This document shows, piece by piece, positions 1 to 6,099 of a stretch of 6,099 nucleotides of DNA (positions within the stretch are counted from its first letter, which is position 1; each line of letters starts with the position of its first letter). The stretch comes from Bacteroidales bacterium. GTDB taxonomy: Bacteria > Bacteroidota > Bacteroidia > Bacteroidales > UBA932. Position numbers and translations under genes: made by a program. Location of the stretch: assembly GCA_017509375.1 (NCBI GenBank), contig JAFWPT010000457.1, positions 1-6,099 of the forward strand, given 5' to 3'. The notes beneath the pieces were generated by a model. It saw only the letters and a program-made list of their open reading frames with translations, was not told the origin of the DNA and did not search any database.

Positions 1-1207
1 AATTCTGGCCGTTGGTGTAACCGGCAAAGATTACGGTACGGCCGGGGAAATGGGAACGGGCGGCAGTCTGGTATTCGCAGAAAGGCTCGCCCTGGGTGAA
101 GAAGAAAATGACGCCGTTGATGTTTACCGCGCCCATAGTGAAGTCCAGGGTATTCTTTACCTTACCCTCGGCAAAGCGGCTGAGTATGAGATTCTTCCAT
201 CCTTCGACATCTTCGTTCCAGCTCCAGTTCAGGGAGAGTTCGCCTCCCCATTTCCGTATGAGTTCAGCAGCGTGTGCTTCAACGGCTTCGGGAGTGACTT
301 CCGCGATGCGGAAAGGAAGGCCCACGGTATCGTTGACCACCTTGAGCTCACCGGTGGGACGCACACGCCCGAATTTTACCGTCAGCAGGGAGTCAGCCAG
401 GCTGCGGCCGCATTCCTCGGCATAATCCACCATCCTGGGACCGCGTGCGGGGTCCATGTTGCCAGCGGCTCCGGTAAGCTGGAAGACGTCTCCGCCCCAG
501 GCTTCCTTGAGAATCCTGGCGGCCACTCCCGGGTAATCGGAAGAGACCAGCAGGCTCTTGTGCCCCATGCACACGGGGTGGCAGGCGAGGTTCATTATGG
601 ACACGATGGGCTTCCCGCTACGCTCCAGGAAACGTACGGCATATACATCCCGGTCCACGGGGCCTGTCTCTTTCTCGCAGCGGTTGCCGTTTATGCTGGT
701 CTGCGTCTTGCCGACTTCCATTTTGAAAGGACGGAAGGCGGCTTCTTCCGTGATGGTCTTCACAGCGTTCTCCACAAGCACCCTGTGGAGACGTTCCTTG
801 TGGGAGTAGTTGCTGCCGCCCGGCTCGGCACGCCATCCGCCGTTACGGGGAGCGGAATGAGTGTGGATGCAGTGCATGAAGATGCGGTCCAGCGGGAGTC
901 CGCTCTTTTCCGATATCTCCTTGCGCCACTCCAGGCTCAGGTCGGGCTGTATCTCCATCAGGTCGTTGGAGATTATGCAGGCCTTGTCCTTGCCGTCGGA
1001 GACCACCAGACAGTGGGTGTACAAAGGCAGGTGAAGCTCCGTAGAAAGCTCGTTGCGGGCGGCGAAGCCGGCCAGCATGGTGTGCTCGTCCGGAGTGGTG
1101 GATATGTCGGCTGCGTTGTAGTTCATTTTCAAGCCGTCTCCCCTGCACCCGGAAAGAATGCAGAGGAGAAGGATTGAAAACGCTGCCGGTACGGTACGAA
1201 GTCTCAT
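1..1207 (-). CDS. Neutral/alkaline non-lysosomal ceramidase-family lipoprotein (3' partial)
   Basis: The first 402 residues are visible and the frame runs open off the left edge. A short signal (MRLRTVPAAF...) ends in lipobox LSGC with Cys21, predicting a lipoprotein. The body matches the ceramidase family, zinc amidohydrolases that cleave the N-acyl bond of ceramide. Landmarks are HTHSAP (115-120, a zinc-site His cluster), N-x-C then GPVDRDV (182-188), ACHPV with His210 (second His ligand region), SSDYPG (222-227), TGAAGNMDP (245-253), TQGEPFCEY (371-379, likely Glu ligand region) and GYTNGQN (396-402, near the expected Tyr ligand). Spacings are shorter than in the Pseudomonas enzyme, as in compact bacterial members. 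Many such proteins are annotated by family only, so family membership is much surer than ceramide as substrate; another amide-linked lipid is possible. The ATG at 1207 is preferred to Met28 because only it supplies the signal peptide. Confidence 0.88.
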   Translation of the reverse strand, partial: MRLRTVPAAFSILLLCILSGCRGDGLKMNYNAADISTTPDEHTMLAGFAARNELSTELHLPLYTHCLVVSDGKDKACIISNDLMEIQPDLSLEWRKEISEKSGLPLDRIFMHCIHTHSAPRNGGWRAEPGGSNYSHKERLHRVLVENAVKTITEEAAFRPFKMEVGKTQTSINGNRCEKETGPVDRDVYAVRFLERSGKPIVSIMNLACHPVCMGHKSLLVSSDYPGVAARILKEAWGGDVFQLTGAAGNMDPARGPRMVDYAEECGRSLADSLLTVKFGRVRPTGELKVVNDTVGLPFRIAEVTPEAVEAHAAELIRKWGGELSLNWSWNEDVEGWKNLILSRFAEGKVKNTLDFTMGAVNINGVIFFFTQGEPFCEYQTAARSHFPGRTVIFAGYTNGQN

Positions 1208-1211
1208 GTTA
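1205..1211 (-). promoter_or_regulatory. One-base stop/start junction (TAACATG) between SusD and ceramidase-family genes
   Basis: On the minus strand the SusD stop TAA (1211-1209) is followed by a single C and then the ATG (1207-1205) of the next gene. No Shine-Dalgarno-like sequence is visible in the preceding 20 bases. This spacing favours translational coupling by terminating ribosomes, and so tight co-expression of the two lipoproteins. Confidence 0.7.
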
Positions 1212-3266
1212 GTAAACGTAGCCGGGGTTCTGGACTATGCGTCCCTTGGTCTTGTCGATTTCCGTCTGGGGGATAGGCATCAGGTAGTTAGGATAATCTT
1301 CGGGATCCTCCATGCCTGGCTTGTTGGAGCACTTGATGACACCTGTGGGACGGACGCGGTTCTTGTTGGGGAACCACTTCTGGGTCGGGGAAATAGTGAG
1401 GCAGCACTCGCCGTAGTCAACCCTGTAGGTTTTGCCTTTCCATTCATAATCAACCAGGTAGAGTACGTCGTTGCCACGGTTGGAATCAATGTAGGAAGCA
1501 CGCTCGCTGGTGTTGGCCCAATAGTAGTTGAGCTCCTTGTTGCTGAGGTCGAACGGCTGGACGCAACGGTACATGGTATCGGGCTTTGCTCCGCCGGTCA
1601 GCAGCATGGTGCGGGTGCCTGCGAAGGGCACGTTCTCGTAGCCGACCGCAATCTTGAGGCGGCGGGTGTCGAAGTAACGGAACGCCTCGAAGGCGAGCTC
1701 GATACGGCGCTCGTTCACCACACGGTCCCAGAGATCGTCACCGGACTCGGTCACAGGAGGCATCTTCACGTCTTCGCGGCCGCGGACCTTGTTGAGACAA
1801 TCGCGGCACACATCGAACTTACCCAGGTGCCAGGCAGCCTCGGCCAGGTTGAGATACATCTCACCCATACGGAACCAGGGATACATCACGTTGCCTATCA
1901 TGGAATCGGATATATACTTGTCGGGCATATACCACTTGGTAAGGCCGCTGCCTCCGGTATTGGTGATGTGGATCTGGTCGCTGGCCTTCTTGGAAGGCAG
2001 CCAGTCCGGTTTGTCTTTCGCAAAATCGGCCCTGGTGCCGGTGGTCTCGTAACCTTCGAGCTTCTGGCCCTTCTCGAACAGCAGGTAGAGCTGCAGGACA
2101 TCTTCCTGCGGCTTGCCTTCCTTGTCTGTCCACTTGTAGATTTTCCTCGGGTAGATGATGCAGTGATTGAAGCGGGGATCGCGGCCCTTGAAAGGAACGG
2201 CTGGATCGTAGCCGGAGCCCTCTTCGAAGATTTTCTTGCCGTTGGCCATCTCATAGTCGAGCCACATAGCCTGGGTGGGGTTGAAGCTCTCCCAGCCGCC
2301 TCCGCCGAAGTCCATCAGGGAGTAAAGCAGCTGGGCCTTGTGGGGCTGGTTACTGCTCTGTACGAAATACTTGGCCCAGATGACCTCGGGAGAATTGATG
2401 TCGCGCCAGAAGCCGTCGTAGGTATCGTCCAGCTGGTAGGCGCCCTCAAGGTCGGCACGGTCGCAGATAGCCTTGGCGGCATCGTAGGCCAGTTGCCACT
2501 TATCTGCGGAGTAGGCTCCGTGGAATATGTTTCCCTCGGGCTTGGCGGGATCGTTGAACAGGGGCGATGCCACGATGAGGGTCAGACGGCAGCGGAGGGC
2601 GAGCACACAGTCTTTATGGACGCGGCCGAGTGCCGCACCGCCCTTGTCGGGCAGGAGAGGGTAGGCGGCGTCGAGGTCTTGGTTGATGAACTCCACACAT
2701 TTGTCGAAATTAGCGCGCTCCTCGACGAAATCGGCGCCGATGTCATCGTGGGGCTTGTCCACCAGGACCACGCCGCCATAGCGCTCGATGAGGTTGGTGT
2801 AGGCCCAGGCGCGGAGGAAATAAGACTCGCCGAGCAGGCGCGACTTGGTGGATTCTGACATTGCAGACCCCTTCTCCTCAACGTAGCGGATGAAATAGTT
2901 CAGGCGGTAGATGTACTCGTAGGCGCGGTTCCAGATATTGAGGAAAGTGGTACGGGTATTGTGCGCCGGGCCGCCCTCATCCTGGGGAATGATGGAGCTC
3001 GGGGTCATGGAACCGTCCGCGATATAACGGGTGGACGTGCCGCCATAGCGGAAGAAACCCTCATCGGAAATACAGCCTATGTTGCCCTCCGTGAACGGAT
3101 CGGGCATAACGGTGTAGATGGCGTTGATGTAGCTCTCGGCAAGGGCGTCGCTGTTGAAGACGGCCTCTTCGGAAAGCTTGTCAAGCGGCTTCTTGTCCAG
3201 GAAGCCGTCATTGCAGGCGGTCAGGGCCAGGGCTGCAAGGATAAAGATGCTTATATACTTTTTCAT
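1209..3266 (-). CDS. SusD/RagB-family outer-membrane lipoprotein, complete
   Basis: This is the surface lipoprotein partner of the SusC barrel, which binds ligand and acts as a lid over the pore. It has 685 residues and starts at ATG 3266, chosen because MKKYISIFIL begins a clear lipoprotein signal ending in the lipobox LTAC with Cys18; the frame stays open upstream to 3356 but lacks such a signal. Cys18 is followed by NDGFLDKKP, the usual SusD N-terminus. Family landmarks follow: LLGESYFLRAWAYTNLIERYGG (around 144-165, TPR-like core), DPRF (363-366), R-x-GEMYLNLAEA (466-477), the ERRIELAFEAFRYFDTRRL block (519-537), and the terminal PIPQTEI...QNPGYV (664-684). At 685 residues it is longer than many SusD proteins (about 500-600), with extra sequence probably in the middle (about 270-460) and near 600-640. 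The ligand cannot be predicted. It lies 11 bases after the SusC gene and 1 base before the next one. Confidence 0.97.
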   Translation of the reverse strand: MKKYISIFILAALALTACNDGFLDKKPLDKLSEEAVFNSDALAESYINAIYTVMPDPFTEGNIGCISDEGFFRYGGTSTRYIADGSMTPSSIIPQDEGGPAHNTRTTFLNIWNRAYEYIYRLNYFIRYVEEKGSAMSESTKSRLLGESYFLRAWAYTNLIERYGGVVLVDKPHDDIGADFVEERANFDKCVEFINQDLDAAYPLLPDKGGAALGRVHKDCVLALRCRLTLIVASPLFNDPAKPEGNIFHGAYSADKWQLAYDAAKAICDRADLEGAYQLDDTYDGFWRDINSPEVIWAKYFVQSSNQPHKAQLLYSLMDFGGGGWESFNPTQAMWLDYEMANGKKIFEEGSGYDPAVPFKGRDPRFNHCIIYPRKIYKWTDKEGKPQEDVLQLYLLFEKGQKLEGYETTGTRADFAKDKPDWLPSKKASDQIHITNTGGSGLTKWYMPDKYISDSMIGNVMYPWFRMGEMYLNLAEAAWHLGKFDVCRDCLNKVRGREDVKMPPVTESGDDLWDRVVNERRIELAFEAFRYFDTRRLKIAVGYENVPFAGTRTMLLTGGAKPDTMYRCVQPFDLSNKELNYYWANTSERASYIDSNRGNDVLYLVDYEWKGKTYRVDYGECCLTISPTQKWFPNKNRVRPTGVIKCSNKPGMEDPEDYPNYLMPIPQTEIDKTKGRIVQNPGYVY

Positions 3267-3277
3267 TGCGTTCTCTT
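3267..3277 (-). promoter_or_regulatory. SusC-SusD intergenic gap with purine-rich ribosome-binding region
   Basis: Only 11 bases separate the SusC stop (TAA) from the SusD start. On the minus strand they read AAGAGAACGCA before ATG. The purine run AAGAGAA is a weak Shine-Dalgarno-like element, with four bases between it and ATG. Strong Shine-Dalgarno sites are often missing in Bacteroidota. There is no room for a promoter or terminator here, so the pair is expected to be co-transcribed and may be translationally coupled. Confidence 0.55.
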
Positions 3278-6099
3278 TTACTTGATGACACATACGGCCA
3301 CACGGTTGGAAGAAGGAGATGCGGATGCATCCCTGTCGGTGCCTGCGGCTCTGCATTCGATACGGTCGGCGGAAATGCCTGCCTTGGCGAGCATATCCTT
3401 CACGATTTCGGCACGCTGGCCGGACAGGGCACGGTTGATCTCAGCAGTGCCGGTGGCGGAGTCCGCATAGCCCGTTACGATAATCTTGGCATCGGGATTC
3501 TCGTTGAGAATCTGACAGATACGGCCGAGTTTGAAGGCCTCTTCGGGACGCAGCTCGGACTTGCCGATGATGAAGAACAGGTCGTCGGTGTATTCACCGT
3601 TAAGCTTGGAAGCGGGAACCTCCACAATCTTTTCGACCACTTTCTCCACGGGAACCTCCACAATCTTCTCTACCACTTTCTCCACGGGGACCTCCACGAT
3701 CTTCTCCACTTCCTTGATGATTTCCTTGACGGAAGCGGCGGTGGCGGCGGGAGTGCGGGCAGACTTGGATACGGCCTTGGTGGAGCCGATGTGGCCGAAG
3801 GTCACCTTGACGCCGAAGTTGAAAATCTTCACCTGGGGATAGGTCTGGTAGCCTTCGTCACTGGTCTCAGGGTCTATGGTCTTGAGCTCGGACAGGGTGA
3901 GGAGGTTGTATCCGGCCACGTAGAAGCGGGTGTTGTCGATTCCGACCTGACGGCCGAACACCGTTCCGGGAAGGGTATAACCCAGTTCCACGTTCTTCAG
4001 ACGCAGGAAGGATGCGTTGCGGTAATAGTAGGAGGTACGGTACACGCCGCCGTTGCCGATATTGGAGGCGATACGGGGGTGGTCGGTGTCGGGATTGTCA
4101 AGCGTCCAGGCATTGACCGCGGCATCCATCTCGATGTTGCCGGATACCGGGTCGGTCAGAGGGGCGTAATAGTAACGGGCAAGTCCCTGTCCCTGGAGCA
4201 GTATGGACAAATCCAGGTTCTTCCACTGCAGTTCGCTGTTTACGCCGAACACAATCTGGGGAACGGCGGTGAGGTCGCAGCGGAGACGGTCCTGGGAGTC
4301 GATGATGCCGTTATTGTCGAGATCCTTGAAGTAGAAGTCACCGAGGCCGGCGCCCGCCATCTGGAGATGATTCTCAAGGTCCGCATTGCTGCGGTTGATG
4401 CCTTCGACCTGGTAAATCAGGCTGGCGCCCATGGGGTGGCCGGTCCTGTTCATGTACTGGTGTTTCTCGTCGTAAGGAGTCTCATCCATGTACTCGATGG
4501 TGTTCTTGGCGTACATGATGTTACCGGCGACACGGTAGCGCAGGTCCCCGCCGAGGGCCTTGTTCTCATGGGTGAGCTGGAGCTCGACACCCTTGTTGGA
4601 GACTATACCGATGTTCTCGTCGGGAAGGTTGCCGGTAAGTCCGGTATAATACGGCACCGACGCGTTGCGGGTGCAGAGGATGTTGCTTCGGCGGGTGTGG
4701 AAGAATTCGAGTTCCCATCCCAGGAGGCCGTGGTGGATGTTACCGTCCAGACCGAGGTTCCAGGTGCGGGCCACTTCCCAGGTGATGTTGGCGTTGGGCA
4801 CGCCGTCGGGAAGGATGAAGTTGACTTCCTTGCCGTCGTATAGGGCACGGTAGGATGTGCTGGTGGTATAGGCGTAGGTGGCCAGGTACTGGAATGCGTC
4901 CACCTGGTCGTTACCCTGCTCGCCGTAGGAGGCGCGGAGCTTGAGGTTGGTCAGCCAGGGAATGTTGTTCTGGATGAAAGGCTCTTCGGAAATACGCCAG
5001 CCCACGGAGACTCCGGGGAATACGCCCCAGCGCTTGTTTGCGGGGAAGTTCTCGGAGCCGTCCCAGCGCACGAGGGCCTGGATCATGTACTTGCTCTTGT
5101 AGTCGTAACCGGCACGGGCGAAGAAGGAGCGGCGTGCGGTCTCGGCAGCATAGCCTCCGATCTTGTAGAAGGACTTGTCGGCATTGCCGGCGAAGAACTC
5201 GTCAAGTATGTCGGAGTCGTATTTCTCGATATTGGCGTTGAAGCGGTCGCGGCGGAACTGGCTCTGCTCCATACCGGCGAGAGCGCTCACGTGGTGATCG
5301 TTGAAGGTGCGGTCGTAGTTGATGTTGGCATTGACCGTGATGGTGTGGTAGTTGTTCTGGCTCTCGCTCAGGGTAGGGGTGGTGAACACGCCGCTGTCCC
5401 TTTCCCGATAAGTCTCTGTAATCTCGTCGTAGGAGTAGCAGGGCCAGTTTTTAGACCAGTTCTTGTTGAAGTTGTTGTGTACGTCGTAGGCCAGCACTGC
5501 ATTGACAGAGAGCCCCTTGGTGATGGCGTGCAGGTCGTAGTTGCCCCGGAACGTGGTGTTGATGGTGTTGTAGGTCGTGCGGTCGTAACCGGTGAGGTCC
5601 TGCACCAGGGCGGCGGGGTTGGAGCCGCTGCGGATGTATCCGTTGGGGTAATACGGCGCGCTGGAAGCATAGCGGCGGGTGGTAATGTAGAAGATACCGT
5701 AGCTGTCGGAAGGATAGGCCGAGTAGTTCTTGTGCTGCTGGCGGACGTTCAGGTCGATGCCGAGCTTGAAGTCGTCGGTGACTTTCACGTCGATGTTGGA
5801 ACGCACGTTGTACTGGTTGTAGTTGGTGGCGGACTTCACGTAGATACCGTCCTGATACTGACCGTTGAACTGTACGAAGTAGCTCACCTTGTCCGCACCG
5901 CCCTGCAGGCTCACTCCGTATTTGTGCTGGGAGGAGAAGGGCTTGATGATTTCCTTGAACCAGTCGGTGTTGGGGTAATTGATGAGGTCGTCGCCGTCGA
6001 TGTAGTGCTGGATCTGCTCTTCGGTGTAGATAGGGGATGCGCCTGTGATGGCACGGGCTGCATTGTAGGCCCTTGCGAACTGCACGGCGTCCGCCATCT
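3278..6099 (-). CDS. SusC-family TonB-dependent outer-membrane receptor with C-terminal OmpA-like domain (5' partial)
   Basis: This is the import barrel of a SusC/SusD nutrient-uptake pair, expected in the outer membrane and energised by TonB. About 939 residues are visible. The first visible Met (6097) is internal, because the signal peptide, carboxypeptidase-regulatory-like domain, TonB box and most of the plug lie off the right edge. Visible residues 1-60 match the plug-to-barrel transition of SusC proteins (YPNTDW at 41-46). The barrel follows to about residue 768, with family hallmarks such as ITWE..RTWNLGLD, the NKGVEL strand and a Ca-loop-like DLDNNGIID at 592-600. The barrel ends in FNFGVKVTFG, where ordinary SusC proteins stop. 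Here 171 more residues follow in frame: a Ser/Ala/Lys-rich spacer, an EKIVEVP repeat linker (797-828) and an OmpA-like domain (about 836-939). The stop is TAA at 3280-3278. SusC family membership is near certain; the substrate is unknown. Confidence 0.95.
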   Translation of the reverse strand, partial: MADAVQFARAYNAARAITGASPIYTEEQIQHYIDGDDLINYPNTDWFKEIIKPFSSQHKYGVSLQGGADKVSYFVQFNGQYQDGIYVKSATNYNQYNVRSNIDVKVTDDFKLGIDLNVRQQHKNYSAYPSDSYGIFYITTRRYASSAPYYPNGYIRSGSNPAALVQDLTGYDRTTYNTINTTFRGNYDLHAITKGLSVNAVLAYDVHNNFNKNWSKNWPCYSYDEITETYRERDSGVFTTPTLSESQNNYHTITVNANINYDRTFNDHHVSALAGMEQSQFRRDRFNANIEKYDSDILDEFFAGNADKSFYKIGGYAAETARRSFFARAGYDYKSKYMIQALVRWDGSENFPANKRWGVFPGVSVGWRISEEPFIQNNIPWLTNLKLRASYGEQGNDQVDAFQYLATYAYTTSTSYRALYDGKEVNFILPDGVPNANITWEVARTWNLGLDGNIHHGLLGWELEFFHTRRSNILCTRNASVPYYTGLTGNLPDENIGIVSNKGVELQLTHENKALGGDLRYRVAGNIMYAKNTIEYMDETPYDEKHQYMNRTGHPMGASLIYQVEGINRSNADLENHLQMAGAGLGDFYFKDLDNNGIIDSQDRLRCDLTAVPQIVFGVNSELQWKNLDLSILLQGQGLARYYYAPLTDPVSGNIEMDAAVNAWTLDNPDTDHPRIASNIGNGGVYRTSYYYRNASFLRLKNVELGYTLPGTVFGRQVGIDNTRFYVAGYNLLTLSELKTIDPETSDEGYQTYPQVKIFNFGVKVTFGHIGSTKAVSKSARTPAATAASVKEIIKEVEKIVEVPVEKVVEKIVEVPVEKVVEKIVEVPASKLNGEYTDDLFFIIGKSELRPEEAFKLGRICQILNENPDAKIIVTGYADSATGTAEINRALSGQRAEIVKDMLAKAGISADRIECRAAGTDRDASASPSSNRVAVCVIK
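3281..3592 (-). other. OmpA-like peptidoglycan-binding domain at the C-terminus of the SusC protein
   Basis: These about 104 residues (836-939 of the visible protein) have the OmpA C-terminal pattern. They open with a strand containing FFIIGKSEL, then a helix and the strand AKIIVTGYAD. Next comes N-x-x-LS-x-x-RA-x-x-V (N888, L891, S892, R895), and the domain closes on a strand containing NRVAV. Asp879 of GYAD and Arg895 of QRAE correspond to the Asp and Arg that bind diaminopimelate in characterised OmpA domains, with one extra residue between them in a GYADSATGT loop. Both key residues are kept, so binding of peptidoglycan is plausible. No Met lies between the barrel end and Met902 or so, and no signal peptide precedes the domain, so it is not a separate gene. 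Three cysteines (863, 915, 936) are present, with no obvious role. Confidence 0.9.
3614..3709 (-). repeat. 36-bp tandem repeat (2.7 copies) encoding the linker before the OmpA-like domain
   Basis: Three adjacent units lie at 3614-3649, 3650-3685 and 3686-3709, the last covering 24 of 36 bases. Read on the minus strand they encode the 12-residue unit VEKIVEVPVEKV, twice complete and once partial (residues 797-828). The two full units differ at two bases, both synonymous (GTC/GTA and GAA/GAG). The charged and valine-rich pattern, broken by one proline per unit, suggests an extended or part-helical periplasmic spacer between barrel and OmpA domain. Comparable EKIVEVP-type linkers are known to me from ordinary Bacteroidota OmpA-family proteins. 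Confidence 0.9.

Noticed and set aside
50..1177. Plus-strand open frame of 375 codons at the left end
   Set aside because: It is antisense to the ceramidase-family gene, whose motifs and lipobox identify the minus strand as coding.
1158..2858. Long plus-strand open frame of 566 codons opposite the SusD gene
   Set aside because: It lies wholly antisense to a well-supported SusD gene, shows no recognisable family features, and is explained by GC-rich codon use that removes stops from the opposite strand.
3267..3356. Upstream start for SusD at 3356, adding 30 residues
   Set aside because: It would overlap the end of the SusC gene and bury the lipoprotein signal; ATG at 3266 gives an ideal signal peptide with Cys18.
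3614..3709. Short direct repeats resembling a CRISPR array
   Set aside because: The units abut with no spacers, keep the reading frame and encode a protein linker.
3278..3793. A separate ompA-like gene after SusC
   Set aside because: There is no stop after the barrel, no Met before the OmpA domain and no signal peptide in between, so the domain is part of the SusC frame.
3266..4843. Plus-strand open frame of 525 codons opposite the SusC gene, with glycine- and histidine-rich repeats
   Set aside because: Its repeats (HDLLH-type) are the reverse reading of the EKIVEVP linker repeat, and the rest is antisense to conserved barrel sequence.
6095..6097. ATG at 6097 as the true SusC start
   Set aside because: Sequence from the first visible residue already matches the end of the plug domain, so the real start lies outside the window.

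Overview
The window looks like part of a GC-rich Bacteroidota chromosome, most likely order Bacteroidales. One 60-base line counted by eye is 55% G+C, and codons prefer G or C at the third position. That is higher than typical Bacteroides and would suit groups such as Alistipes or other Rikenellaceae-like lineages, but the genus cannot be settled from this sequence. The assignment to the phylum rests on a SusC/SusD pair, which is characteristic of Bacteroidota.

All real genes lie on the minus strand and are packed as one apparent operon, read from right to left. First (3278-6099) is a SusC-family TonB-dependent outer-membrane receptor. Its N-terminus lies beyond the right edge, and it carries an unusual C-terminal extension: a 12-residue tandem-repeat linker followed by an OmpA-like peptidoglycan-binding domain. 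After 11 bases comes a complete SusD-family lipoprotein (1209-3266). After one further base comes a lipoprotein of the neutral/alkaline ceramidase family (1-1207), cut by the left edge. No intergenic stretch exceeds 11 bases, and no promoter, terminator, RNA gene, mobile element or CRISPR array was seen.

How the parts may work together: SusD-type lipoproteins cap the extracellular face of SusC-type barrels and capture ligand, which the barrel imports using TonB energy. The tightly coupled amidohydrolase-like lipoprotein suggests a substrate with an amide-linked lipid, such as a ceramide or sphingolipid, rather than a simple glycan. No carbohydrate-active enzyme is visible, but only three genes can be seen. 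The OmpA-like tail would sit in the periplasm and could tether the transporter to peptidoglycan. This SusC-OmpA fusion is the most noteworthy feature of the window.
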